A DNA stretch of 64,000 bases from Antedon mediterranea (Eukaryota; Echinodermata; Crinoidea; Comatulida; Antedonidae): NCBI RefSeq assembly GCF_964355755.1, contig NC_092671.1:3669001-3733000 (forward strand). The letters run 5' to 3'. Below, piece after piece: positions 1 to 13,004 of this stretch (position 1 is its first letter; the number at the start of each line of letters is the position of its first letter). Under the pieces are notes generated by a model, which worked only from the letters and a program-made list of their open reading frames with translations, was not told the origin of the DNA and did no database searches. The position numbers and the translations under genes are program-made.

Positions 1-907
1 TATTGGTCATAGGGAGTTGATTTTTAGCCCAAAATGTTCAGAACATAAACATTCCTATTTACTCTAATGAAGTATTTTTGAAAAAAATGACCGGAAGTAC
101 CAGTTTTAACCTTTGACCCATATTTTAAGGAATTGCCATATCTCAGTACATAGTTGTCACAGACAGTTTATTTAAGTGTCAAATTGTTCAGAATATATAT
201 GTTACTATTTAGTTTAATGAAACATTTTATCCAAAAATGACCGGAAGTACTCAGTTTTGCCTTTGACCGTTACGATGTAATTACCAACCTTGTTACGGTT
301 AATATATTTTGATATCCATAAAACTACTTGTCATAGAGAGTTAATGTTGGTGTCAAAATGTTCAGAACATAAACATTTCTATTTACTATAATAAAGTTTT
401 TTCTCAAATAATGACCAGAAATACCATATTTGACCTTTGACCTGTTTTTTCAGGCAAATTGCTATATCTCATTATTGGGTTGGCGTGGAAAGTTCATTTT
501 GGTGTCAGATTGTTCAGAATATATATGTTACTATTATGTTTAATAGAAGATTTTTCCAAAAAATGTCAGGAAGTACAGTTGACCTGTTACATACATAAAA
601 TTATAAATTTGTTCAAGTTAACTGTATATTTATATTATTTTGCAATCCACTTTTGAGCACTTGTCGAAGATGGCTACTTGCATGTGCAATTGAACGAAGT
701 ATACTGAATGAAGTTGAATAGATTGTCCTATTTGTAGTGAGTCTAGAGTAACGCAAATGAGAGAAAATTGTATAGACAAAAAATACCCAATCTCATTCTC
801 ATCTAATCGAGTACTTAAATGAAGTCTTCTACACATTTAGCAATAATGTTTACTGATGAAATCTATTCAAGTTTTGTTTTGGAAAGTTAGTGTTTCCATC
901 ACTTGTG
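1..907 (+). repeat. Left inverted arm with four ~155-bp tandem units
   Basis: Each unit carries the same order of landmarks: TGTTCAGAA, an AT-rich stretch, TGACCGGAAGTAC (or close variants), then CCTTTGACC. Units begin near 1, 160, 320 and 470, and the fourth is most diverged. After about 600 the arm becomes unique sequence and ends at TCACTTGTG. Confidence 0.85.
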
Positions 908-1995
908 TTTGTTTGGTTGTTACATTCAGGGTAATTGTCCTATATTGCATTGCTTCGCTGAGTATCTTTCTTTAAAGGGCCTTCAAACTGGGGTATAACC
1001 TACTAATTAAAAGGATGGACATTTTCGGGATGCACAATATAAAAACTAGACTACTGTTGCCATATCACGAACCACAACTGAAATATATATTTTTTTCCAC
1101 CAGACCTAAAGTAATCCTTGGTCCGCCAAACTTGGCAGAATTCTCGAATTTTAATTTTTTTAAATTTGGCCATCATCTGGACACGATTTGGGTATTACAG
1201 TTTTGTTACTTATGACATTACGCCTTAGTATCATCTTTTTCATTAAGCCTTTTTACTTGATTTTTGGTTGATTAGTAAATGTTAAATTGTTGTTATATTG
1301 GAATTGGTAACAACTCTTGGCTTGTGTAACATAATGTATTGATGAGCTGTTTTAACCTCATTAACAGATTTACTTTTATTACTTTCATTTCTTTTTTTTA
1401 CATTTTCAAAGTATTGAATGATGTGTCCTTTCTCATATCGAGTATTTGGAAAATAATGGCTTATTCAAACTTCTTTAGCAATCCTTGAACAGTCTGGTTG
1501 GTTCAGTCACCATAAGCACATGTATGGTAATTGTAATATTTTCAGTGTTCTCGTAAAGACGAAATGCCCCATCATGTTCTGAGCTTGAGTATGATATTGT
1601 TTCTTAGAAATGAGGCTAAACCTTTTTGTTGATTTTTGCACAACATTTCCATTCATAAAATTTGCATTGTTCACATAGTCAAGGACATGCAATACAGAGT
1701 TCATTTTAAGTTTGAAAAAAGGGCAATATATGAAAAAGAGGATACTAGAGCGTAACATGTCATTAGTAACAAAACTGTTCCTATTCATCCAATCTCTTCT
1801 AGATGATTACTGTATATGGTCGGTTTCTTTTTTTTTTTTATTTGAAAATCGTTGAGAACCACCAAGCTGGACGGTCCTTGGATGACTTAGGTCTGGAGGA
1901 CAGAAATCTTCGGTGTCTTTTCCCCATTCAGTGGTTGTTCGTGTTATGGCAACAAAGAGAAATGTAGCAACATGAAATTGTTATGCAACAGCAAG

Positions 1996-2926
1996 CACAA
2001 GTGACGGAAACACTAACTTTCCAAAACAAAACTTTTTCTGGATTTCATCAGTAGGCCTACACATTATTGCTAAATATGTGGAAGACTTCATTTAAGTACT
2101 CGATTAGATGATATTGGGTATTTTTTGTATATACAATTTTCTCATTTCTCATTTACATTACTCTAGACTCACTACAAATAGGACAATCTATTCAATTTTG
2201 TTCAGTATACTTTGTTCAATTGCACATGCAAGCAGCCATCTTCGACAAGTGCTCAAAAGTGGGTTGCAAAATAATATCATAAATATACAGTTAACTATAC
2301 AATTAACTGAACAAATTTATAAATTTTATGTATTTAACAAGTCAATAACTATACTTCCTGAAATATTTTTGAAAAATCTTCTATTAAGCAGAATAGCAAC
2401 ATATATATTCTGAACAATTTGACACCAAAATGAACTTTCCACTCCAACCCAATAATGAGATATGGCAATTTGCCTGAAAAAACAGGTCAAAGGTCAAATA
2501 TGGTATTTCTGGTCATTATTTGAGAAAAAACTTTATTATAGTAAATAGAAATGTTTATGTTCTGAACATTTTGACACCAAAATTAATTCTCTATGACAAG
2601 TAGTTTTATGGATATCAAAATGTATTAACCGTAACAAGGTTGGTAATTACACCGTAACGGTCAAAGGCAAAACTGAGTACTTCCGGTCATTTTTGGATAA
2701 AATGTTTCATTAAATTAAATAGTAACATATATATTCTGAACAATTTGACACTTAAATAAACTGTCTGTGACAACTATTTACTGAGATATGGCAATGCCTT
2801 AAAATATGGGTCAAAGGTTAAAACTGTTACTTCCGGTCATTTTTTTCAAAAATACTTCATTAGAGTAAATAGGAATGTTTATGTTCTGAACATTTTGGGC
2901 TAAAAATCAACTCCCTATGACCAATA
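1996..2926 (-). repeat. Right inverted arm of the foldback element
   Basis: Reverse complement of 1-907 with the same internal tandem units. The inner end is CACAAGTGACGG at 1996. The outer end, CCAATA at 2926, mirrors TATTGG at base 1. Confidence 0.85.
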
Positions 2927-3110
2927 TTTTTAGAGATATAGACTGTTTAAGCGAAAATGTCCGCCATTTTAAATTATGCAAATTAGGTGACCCAAGGGGT
3001 CATTTTGCTTGGCGCCCATCAAAAATTGAATTTGTATAGGGTGGGCAACCTGTATACCAAATTTGGTGCTTTTGGAAGAAACTGAACCAAACACCCTTAT
3101 TTCAGCCCTA

Positions 3111-6030
3111 ACAGACTCCACTATATGCTTACTTTCTGTATCCGTCACTGATACAAGACTGTTATATTGTGGATCATTGTTCCATTTATCTTAATACAAG
3201 ACATTTTATTTCCTTAATATTCTTCAATTAACCAGCCCTGAATTAATTAATTAATTAATTACTTTACTAAATCTGCTCCATAATTTATTGTATAGTCTAC
3301 CTTTCTATTATAATTTTAAATTAGACAATATTTGACGATATATAATTTTTGAATTGCCATAGAATAGATAAATTGTGTGTGTAAAATAAGAACCGTTGGT
3401 GAACCCACATTGTTTTTGTCTATTTGCATTGCTGTCAATATCGTCTACTTTTTCGTATTGTTGTGGTTAGGTACTGGTGTTATCACACCAAGATAAACTA
3501 ATAAATACTTACCGATATTAGTTTATTAATTATTAAAACCAGCTAAAATTACTGATCACAGATAAGATAAATAACAAGGAGCACACTTCTGATAACTTGG
3601 TCAGCCCCTTCGGCCATTTTTAAAAGTCCAGTCAGTCTAAGTGATACCCTGCGAGAAATAAAAACTTTACGCAGGTGTTACCCATCTGTCCCGCTGGACG
3701 TAGTGTAGTGGAATAAACTGGACGTGTTGTACTGACCACTGGCTATTGGTGTTGGAATGCCGATGTCCAACTGTTTACCGCTTTTGTGGACTTAGTTATA
3801 GTAAATCGTGTCTACTTTCAAATAACAATAATGATAATATTAGATAAGTGGATGGGACTGAATAGTTATTGAAACATACAGCGAATGCTATTTGCATGCT
3901 GATTGGCCAAAGTTATCAGTAAGTTGTCTGATAGAATATAGTACGTTAAGGAGACATCTTCGGAATCCAACAAAACTGTCATTTAAAAATGGTTTCCTTT
4001 AAATGCGGCTCTTTTTCTTGGAAAATAAGGACTATAAACTATAATAAAGGTTCTGTGTACACAGAATGCTAGTACATCTTTCAATGGGTTATCTTGGTGT
4101 ACTAGTTTATAAACAGCCATTACTAATGTAGTCCTTCTAGTAGAACTCCTAATTATAACCAATACCTTGAAGATAATGCTATGGGTTGGAAGTGTGAGGC
4201 AACAGGTAAGGATCGGAGCAAAGTCTGAAATTAAGCTGTATTATAATTTGTTCTATGTATTGTTTTCTCCTGAAATTTAGATGTTTCTGGTTGCCCGTAT
4301 AGTTGGCATGGGTTAGACGTCTGAAATAAGGCTGGTCCGCGTCGATTAATCATCGTCATACGCATACTGGCAGATGTATAAATACGTTTACTCTGTTTAT
4401 CATAAGTCTCTGCATTGTCGTTCCAACTCAAACGCGGTCGAATTTCGGTCTCTCACACTGTGATATGTATCGTTAGGGATTCTCTCGCAACGTTTTCTGA
4501 ACAAACATTACATGTATGGGTCATTATGTCATTGTAAGGGTCAGAGGTCAAGTTTGGTGAGGACGAATTGAATCCGATCTAAGACTTTGCTTCTTGTTTT
4601 GTTTAAATACAAATTGCTGTTATAATACTCTGATAAAAGTATACCAAAATTGTGACCATACTGAATTTCTACGAAAGAGAAATAGGCCATGGTTTTTTGT
4701 TTCCGTTAGTTAAAAGCATAGGCCTAAGTATTCATAAAAAAAAGTAAATGATTCAAAATGTTGTTCTCTTTTAACTTTTGTTTCTTTCTTAATTATGTAG
4801 CCACTTGCAATTTGGAAATAGTTATTTTAAGCTATCCTGGTCAAAATCTATACGTCTATTGTTTACTGGCTTTTTAAAACATTGTTTTAACAATAAAAAT
4901 AGCTGTAACTATTATCTGTTAATCTTTGGTCTCGTATCTTCTGCTTTTCATTAAGTTTTTTATTATTTCAACTCCCATTTCAAGTATATTACTTGAAATC
5001 TTGTTCTTGTACAGTTTTCCTTGTAAATGTTATTTAGTTGTTATTGAAAGTGATTTTTACCAAATAAATGAATAAATGAAACAAGTGAGACACAAAATTC
5101 TCCAATAATTACATGTTATAGGCCCTATATATATTTATAATTTGTATCATATTGTTGTATAATAATAATTACTGGAATATGGAATGAGTGCATAATCTGT
5201 TTGTTAATTAGCCTATTCTCACTCATTTCAATATCAGTGCCACATTATGTTCAACATTTGTAGGTCACTTAATGTTTGTTGTAATGTTAACCTAACACAT
5301 TCAGTAGAATCAGTCGGAATCAGTTCGAAACATTCAACTTGCACAGATTTTCCCTCCTCCTGATGGCTTATCTAGGCCGCTAACCTCCTTTCATATCTCA
5401 CGAACAGAATAATGTTAAATAGGGTAAAGAAATACTCAGGTCTAAAAAACACAAATTCTAAATACAGACCTAGACAAGACACAACCAACCGACACAGGAG
5501 CCGTGTGTGTTTTGTTATATAATTTATTTAATTAAAGGGCTACATAAACACAATGTAGTGATTGGCGTAGTGTTTTATTGGGAACGTCCGGACGCTTTAT
5601 AAATCAGCGGGAAGATGTTGGTCACAGAATTCATTTTATGCAATAATATTATTTCGCTCAGTGTCAAACGTGACTTCAACGCGATGATCTAAATATCTAG
5701 AAATATAACATATTTCCCCGCATTGTATGTACATCGCTCGTGCTGGCATCGAATGTAGGCTAGGCCTAGTTCAGCTGGCTTAGGAATAGTTTCTGTAATT
5801 TTATTTTAGTTGGTTTAGACAATGGTAGACAACATCAAAGCTGTCAGAAAATCAAGGAGGTCTATCTATAGGTATTTAGGTCAGTGTTAACGGAACATAA
5901 AAAACACAATAAATATAGGAAATGTGATGTCGAATGTTTGATTGACTCTGCCACATGTAAAGTCTTACGTGTGCATCAACGCCAGCTAAGTTGACTCTTC
6001 AAAACGCACACGACTTGGTGAAAAAAAATA
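3111..6030. other. Non-coding stretch, no gene seen
   Basis: AT-rich sequence with frequent stops in all frames. It holds a (TTAA)n-like tract near 3240, a SINE fragment at 4020-4110, and a stretch ending near 5090 in AATAAATGAATAAATGAA that looks like a LINE 3' tail. Nothing else is recognisable. Confidence 0.6.
4020..4110 (+). mobile_element. Fragment of the tRNA-derived SINE body
   Basis: The ordered blocks AAGGACTATAAAC, GTGTACAC, CTAGTACATCTTTC and GGTGTACTAGT match the body of the fuller SINE copies at 33391-33784 and 48073-48381. The tRNA-like head is missing. Confidence 0.6.
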
Positions 6031-6038
6031 CCTAAGAG

Positions 6039-6158
6039 AGAAAAAAATGGATCATCATTGTAATCGTAATCTTCATCATTATCATCAACATTATCATTAT
6101 CAACATTAACATCAAAATCAGCATCATCATTATCATCATCATCATCATCATCATCATT

Positions 6159-6226
<68 letters not shown>

Positions 6227-6460
6227 TATTATTATCATTATTATCATCATCATTATCAACATCAATATAAACATCAACATCATCGTCAACATTATCATCG
6301 ACATCATCCTCATCATCATTATCATCATTATCATCATCATCATCATTATTATTATCATAATTATCATCAACATCAATATAATATCATCATCATCATTATC
6401 ATCGTCATCATTATCATCGTCATCATCATCATCACCATCATCATCAGTATCATCATTTTT
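6039..6460. repeat. (ATC)n trinucleotide microsatellite, ~420 bp
   Basis: Nearly uninterrupted ATC/TCA repeats with occasional ATT or AAC interruptions. The minus-strand frame translating to poly-methionine is an artefact of the repeat. The tract directly adjoins a LINE 3' tail at 6461, so it may have been seeded by that tail. Confidence 0.95.
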
Positions 6461-6800
6461 ATTTATTTATTTTTTTATTTATTCATTTAGCATCCATTCA
6501 ACAATACATCTAAAATACATAACAAAGAAAAAATACAAACAATTCATGGAATATTAAAATTTAATTAAACCAAAGTGAATGGATTCAAGGACGACCTTTT
6601 GGCTAAAATCGTCAATTTATTTCCAATGGGGTCCATTGCAAGAGAAATCGGAGATGTGAAAGTGAACAAGGAATTATAAGAAGGACATATGGAAATGTGA
6701 AAGACATATAAAAAACACATGTTAAAAGGGTATTATAAAAAACTATTAAAAAAAAGGGAAGAGCAACAATATCATCATCAGTAACATTATGATTTTCTAT
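6461..6800 (-). mobile_element. LINE 3' end (3' UTR and A/T-rich tail), minus orientation
   Basis: Read on the minus strand, the segment contains GCAATGGACCCCATTGG, then AAATAAATTG, then a block with GGTCGTCCTTGAATCC, and finishes in AAATGAATAAATAAAA repeats. This layout is typical of CR1/L2-type LINE 3' UTRs. No coding part of the element remains. The assignment rests on this layout only. Confidence 0.5.
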
Positions 6801-8519
6801 CATTTATCGGAATCACCATCTTCGCCTTTATCATCACAAAATGGATTTTATTTTGCCGTGTAATATGTCTGTATTTTAACTTGAACAAACGACTAAGGGA
6901 AAAGAAAACACGTTTACCAGCAAATGTTCCGTATAAAATGTAAAGCAAAACAACTGACAGTTTACCGGGATAGTAACAAAATAGAAAAAAAAAGAGTTAA
7001 ATATAGTTAAGTAAAACGGTATATTTTGCATACAGCATAAAACACATTCACTTTATTTTATTTAACTCATTAAAGAAAAACTTATTTCAATTGTGGTCAT
7101 CGTTTTCCTGTTCCTGTTTTTTTTTATTCAGGGTTTTTTTTCATTTGCCAGTATCTTGTTTGTCTGAAATGTGCTAATAAGAATTTTTAAAAGGAAGAAT
7201 AAATATAGACACTTCCGTTCATGCTATAATTACCGGTGACAATGATCGTGTTAGATGATCAATTATAAATTCATAATTTAAGACCAGTGTCGCCGGACGC
7301 GTATCATTTTTCCAAATGATGCAACTATAAAGATATTTCCACGGCGGCAAACACCCCGTAGGTCTTACAGCTATTCATACGAGTTAAAGTTTCCGGTTAG
7401 TGCGTGCAACTGAGCGCGTTTAAAACACGTTTGATATCGACGCGTGCCAATCGGTGTAGTATTCAAGACCACTTGTAGTGTTATTTAACTTGGACATAGC
7501 TGACCATAATGTTACTAATGAGTGTAAACTCTTGACCAATTCGGTGTCCTCTTAGGTAACTCTCATTTATTTATAAATTTGGTCAAAACTAAATTTCAAC
7601 TGCAGTATGCCTACATATACAAAAAAGAGCTTCATACAAACAATAGAATGAGAGTTAAAATGGTATAAAATCATTTCAATAAAAATAAACATGAAAACCA
7701 GAAAATACCAGAAATTTAAGATTTATATAAAAACATCTTCTGTTTATTACAGTCCCTTCAAAAGTCTAGTCTTAAAATTATATTAATTAGAGTCGAGCGC
7801 AGTGTTTCTCATATAATTGCCCATCATTATTTTCACATGAAAATGTCTTCTGAATTAATAGGGTTGGTTTTGTGAATGAGGATTATAGCAAGAAAAAAAA
7901 ACTCTATAGAAATAAACTCATTGTGTAAGATATGGAAATAAAGCTTTAGTATCTAAACATAAATAAATAAAAAAATTATAGGAAGTTCGATTGTCTCCCA
8001 AAGCCATTTCGTTTAACTTTACATTTCAGAAACTTCGCCATTATATTAATTCACTACATTCGTCCACAAATTAAGAATTACAATTTGGTGGCGCAATTCA
8101 TGAATAGGATCGATTGTATTTTCACGTTTGGCAATTGTTTCTAGGTAATACGTGCCGTATCAATATTAGATTGGAATACATTTCATACCTCCTACCTCGC
8201 TAATTGTTCACTCTGTGTGTTTCGAAGCCATCGGCAATCCTCGTGAAACGCGTTCCAAACGAATTTATTCTTAGATTTGAAACGAGTTTCAGCTGCGATT
8301 TTATTTTCGCTAAAGTACGCTCAACTCTAATCGCAAAGTATCAATGATTAGGCCTACAGTATAAATAATACTATTTTATTATTAAAGGTTTTATTGAAAT
8401 TAAAATTATTCTTTAGGCCATGGTACTACATTTACAACACAAATTCTAAATACTAACCGACGAACTAAAGGAGGCGTTCTTACTCGCCAAAAGAGTGTAC
8501 GATATATTTTATAGGCTAA
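6801..8519. other. Non-coding stretch, no gene seen
   Basis: AT-rich with no sustained reading frame. A CpG-richer patch at about 7260-7460 stands out by composition only. Confidence 0.5.
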
Positions 8520-8855
8520 ACAATTTTCTTGTTTTTAAAATATTTCACTAAAAAATTAAATTAATTATAGTTTTATTAAATATGTGTTGGCATATTCTAA
8601 AGAATAATTTCTTGTTAATTTATCATGGCGTATATTTAATTTTATTGATAAAGCAATATTATTAAAAAGTTCGTTAACTGAAATGTTTATTTTTTAAATA
8701 TTCCAATAAAAAATTTAACTAATTATAGTTGTATTAAATATGTGTAGGCATCTCCTACAGAATGATTAAAGATATTTTTTCAGGAGAAAAATATAATGTA
8801 TCTTTAATATTATTGATAAATCAATATTAAATAAAAAAAGTTCGTTAATTGAAAT
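8520..8855 (+). repeat. Tandem duplication, two ~165-bp units
   Basis: Unit 1 (about 8520-8682) and unit 2 (about 8683-8855) share the order AATTATAGTT, TATTAAATATGTGT, GGCAT, TATTGATAAA and AAGTTCGTTAA, with roughly 80 percent similarity by eye. Confidence 0.75.
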
Positions 8856-10020
8856 TTCGTTCTGAATACTCTATGCAGAGATCACTCTCTCTGTTTCGTG
8901 ATAAATGTGTCAGTGACAAACAGCAAACCTGACAACCTTATAACTTTTCAGGTTTTTTTCATCAGTTCTTTTATTTCATAATATGTCATTATTTTGTTTG
9001 CCCATCGCGGTTCCCAAACGGATATCAATTTTCCTAACAAAATAACACTTTCTATCCCAGATGTTTGAGAATTGATGCCAGAAATGGAATGAATTCGTTT
9101 TGCCCTATTCTTGATAGGCTTACGAGTAAGAAAGAAAGACATACCGCGGCGATGTAGCAAGCAATATGTCAGCTAGTAACTAGATATTTCTATAGGTCGA
9201 GTGGTTCGATATATACCCAGTGGGCCTTCAGTTTAATCAATGTTACCAATGCAATTTTAAACAAGGGAGGTCCAGCGTATTACTGTCATTGAGTTTGAAA
9301 AATAAGTACACGAACTTTTATTAGCTCAGTAAAGTACTTTAAACTATTATAATATACATTTTGTTTAATTTATAAAATATTATTATATTTTGTATATGTT
9401 ATTAACATGAATTTGCTGGCAATTATTAGCTAAGTTCGAATTATTCGTTGATTTGTGAATGGCGTATTAAATTCGCTTATTCAAATGATATTACAAATTA
9501 TTGGATTGGAAGTACCTGTCATAAAACAAAATAGAATAGGCCTAAAAATAATTAATCATAGATAAATTGATTGTTAAAATGAAATATATTCAATTTGGTA
9601 AGATATCTTTAATAATATAATTAATAAGAACTAGGAAAATTACAATAGAATACGAAGAATGAAATAAAAATATATGGTATTAGGAATTAACGAATAATGT
9701 ACCGGAGGCCAATAATGATTTCTAACACTACGACTGACCCTTATTGGGCCCCCTTAAAATTGGCTTTATGTATTATAATGTTTGCTCCTCAAACAAAGTC
9801 GTGCGTGCGTTTCTAGTTCAAGTTCAATAAAGTCACGCTTCAAGTCGATTAGATCACATCTGAACACACACGGTATGTTCGAGTGTGAACAAATTAGTTA
9901 GGCCCATAATTTACGAAAGCTTATTACACACCAGATGTGTTAAGATTCTCAAAGATGGACACAAATAGTGGTAATTAATGTTCTTCGTTTATTTTAAAGC
10001 GTCACCATATTCCTCACCTG
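8856..10020. other. Non-coding stretch with one unassigned short open frame
   Basis: The only sizeable frame is a 70-codon minus-strand one at 8948-9160, Lys/Ile-rich at its end and with no recognised motif. It could be chance. No RNA gene or repeat seen. Confidence 0.4.
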
Positions 10021-10023
10021 TAT

Positions 10024-10253
10024 TAGACATCAATACAAGACGGGAAATTAGATCGAAATTGAAGGTCAGAATAGATCGGAGCTATCTCTGCATGCTCGGG
10101 GTTTGCAAGACCGGGATCTTTTCTCCCACTTAGAATCCGTTTGTGGAACCCTGACCTTAGCGGCTTGCCTCCATTGAAGCTGTTACCAACCCAAGGGTCG
10201 ATGCCTCGTTCAAAATTTCCCCAGCAACGACCTACTCCGGCGTAAATTTTCTT
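10024..10253 (-). other. Unrecognised ~75-codon open frame in a GC-richer patch
   Basis: On the minus strand one frame stays open for about 225 bases, opening just after an in-frame TGA and closing with TAA near 10024. It has no useful ATG at its start. Composition is richer in Gly, Trp and Cys than the surroundings (for example GRCWGNFERG and DPWVGNSFNGG). It could be an internal exon of an unseen gene, a decayed exon, or chance in a GC-rich patch. No convincing splice pair was found and I cannot assign a family. Confidence 0.25.
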
Positions 10254-12850
10254 TCAATTACGCGACGCATCTGTTTATGTATTGGTGCAGTTGTTGCATC
10301 GATATTAGCCGTTTTATAAGTATAACAATTAATTGCCAATACATGTGCAAAGCTAGTTTGTAACATTCTAATACCAGTTCTTTTCAGAAGCTTAGTCATA
10401 TATTGCACTTTGAATAACTAGGCCTGCTGAGTATCAGGTGCCAATGTGAATGTCGCGGGTGCGAGCCTATTTGTCCCGCGTAAGACATGTCGTGCTGACG
10501 TGACTAAATGGCCTTGTCAACCCTAAAATATGAAATTTAATCAGATCTAAAATAACACAATTGGTCCCGTATGTTAATATAAAATAGTAATGCATGTTCG
10601 TTACTTTACATTTAGGTTTGCCCTACGATGTGCATTTTTGCAAACCCGTTAGAACGACCCAAATTATATTACAAATAAATCAGCTTGCAGTTATAACGAA
10701 TTAAACAAATACAAATGTTTATACGACTACTTAATTATTTCACCAGCATGATAAATATATATTTAATAATGTCATTCAATTTATTTTACATTTGTTAACA
10801 GTATTGTTTATAATTCGTTAACGTTGCGTAGAATGATATGACTGTATTTTCCGTCTTTTTTTTGTTTTCATTTTGTTTCGGTCTAGGTTGATTGAGGATG
10901 ATTTTTTAGTGTGCTAATGTATACATTTTTGCTCATTTTAAATCTTTCTTTATTTTGTTCATTCAATTATTTTTGCTGAACGTTTTCCCTTTTTGTCTAA
11001 TTAAATAGTTATTGTACTATAAGAATTGGTCATGCGGAAATATACCTAAACTCAATGTATGTGTTTGTACATTGTACATTAAAGTTCGTAAAATCTTTAC
11101 TTTAACTAACATGAATGACCATAATATATTTTACAAAATTGCACTTAAAATCTATACGAATAATAGTAAATTAAGTAAAATTGGAATATTAACACACAAA
11201 AAAACGAATTACCAATCTTTATGTTTTTATAACTTATTCGACAAAAAAAGTGTTTTAATTTTGAATTTAATTTAAATACTATTAGTAGGCCTATATGCAT
11301 TTATTGAAAGAAAACTCCGATTAATCAACATTAATAAATGAAACCAGCTCTAGATCGAAGGTGTGGGGCCATGAAAGCACATACAATCAGTTAGCGGGGT
11401 ACCGATACCACTGGAACCAACACCTCCTCAAATAACGCAACACGGTCGTCGTAATATAATTTGGCCTGGAAACACAAGGATAGAATATTTTCAAAAATCG
11501 TTAGTAGCTTAGTTAGGAAGGATTCACAGAAGTTTAAGTCTACCAATGGGTGTTTTGATAATAACTATTTTCAGATAACAATTAGCGTATTCGATTGTTA
11601 ACGGACAATAGGCTTATTCTATTAAATAATTGGGATAATCAGCGTTAATTAACGAAACTTGTTCATCACGGGAACTTTCTTAAATTTAAAAAATAGTAAA
11701 TTGTATATTTTTAGTAGGAAACTTTGCCTTGTATTGTATTTCTTGTTATACTTTTGATAAATTTAGTTTTGTTTTGTGTAGTTGGCTATGGTCTACTTTC
11801 TAAATGTTTCCTGTTGTTGATTATACAGCTACTATTTTACGAAACTAGATAATTGACTCCTACAACATAAAAATGTATAATAAAACTTAAGTTTGAAATA
11901 TGGAATACTATTTTATTTTATAGCTACATTTCTGATAAATTCGTTAATTTTAATTAAGCCTCAATATTACCTAATACATAGGCCTACAAGGACGCACGTG
12001 CTTTAAATAATTTTAAAACAACGAAATTAGGAAAACAATAATCAAATGCGGTAATGATTGACTGAAATACTAATTGGTTACCCCCATGTAACATTCTTAG
12101 GTTAGATAAATAATATTAGTGTGATCAAATAAAATATGCCTAAACGTGCTAGGCCACGATTGTTGGTAATAATCGTAGCCGCGTGAAGAGGAAGCGATGC
12201 TTGTTTGGTGTATAGTAAAATACCTACGACACGCGATCACCTTGGGCTGGCTACAGTATGGTGCCTGAGCAACGATTATTAAAGTTAAACACACACGTTT
12301 TACTTTATTACAATGATAATATAGGCCTATTGTTTGTTTTTTCGTTAATTGTTTGTTAGATAAATCAGTTGAACCGAATGCATGACTTCTATACCCACTA
12401 ACGCGGATACGATTAATGTTTTGGCCTAATATTTGTTTGCGTTCGAAGAAACGTAATGTAGCCTTATTGTGTAAATTAATTAGTGTAAATTGGTTAAATT
12501 CCTCGATTGAGGACAGTACTACTATAATAGACGAGAAAGATAACTGATGTTCTAATTTTTCTTTTTCCTATTTTTCTTTTTATGTTTACGCTTTTTGTAG
12601 TATACGCCACTTTTATTAAACTCATATCTAATATATTCTGTAAACATACATATTTTCTATCTTTTAAATCATCATTACGCCGAACATATTATTTACCGTT
12701 AATATTATTTAAACCGTACATATTTGAACCTGTTTTGTCTACATCTTATCTTTATTTTCTGCTAAGCCATGGTCATTATTATACTATTGAACTTGATGAC
12801 TTCATGTATCTTTGGGCGCTTCTTTTAATAATCAAATAATAATTTGTTGA
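10254..12850. other. Non-coding stretch, no gene seen
   Basis: AT-rich. The short open frames here (such as 11012-11275 and 12582-12839) are low-complexity and show no domain or signal peptide. Confidence 0.5.
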
Positions 12851-13004
12851 TGGATTCAAACATGTACTACAAATGGAGAGAGGCATTATATACCAATAGA
12901 TAAAAGTTTTGGTCCTCTCTCCTTCATCTTTTTTTTTGTAATGTATTATACCATATGGAAAATTGTCTGAAATAAAAGTTGAATTGAATTGAATTGAATT
13001 GAAT
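12851..13004 (+). mobile_element. LINE 3' end with (GAATT)n tail
   Basis: The segment finishes AAATAAAAGTT followed by five copies of GAATT (12981-13004). The LINE at 46406-47509 ends the same way, AAATAAATGTTGCTT plus (GAATT)n. The shared tail places this severely 5'-truncated copy in the same or a sister LINE family. Confidence 0.6.

Larger units (their letters stand above)
1..3110. mobile_element. Foldback-type DNA element, left end cut by window
   Basis: Bases 1-907 reappear in inverted orientation at 1996-2926 with only scattered mismatches, flanking about 1.09 kb of unrelated unique sequence. The arms start exactly at base 1, so the element continues to the left. The right outer part (about 2927-3110) presumably has its mirror copy outside the window. 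No transposase is recognisable in the core; a 93-codon minus-strand open frame at 1507-1788 has no motif I know. Long inverted arms made of tandem units resemble foldback elements such as the sea urchin TU family, so a non-autonomous foldback transposon is the best reading. A local inverted duplication is the alternative. Confidence 0.75.

Noticed and set aside
6032-6376. 114-codon minus-strand frame rich in methionine and isoleucine
   Set aside because: It is the translation of the (ATC)n microsatellite; no gene-like composition or start context.
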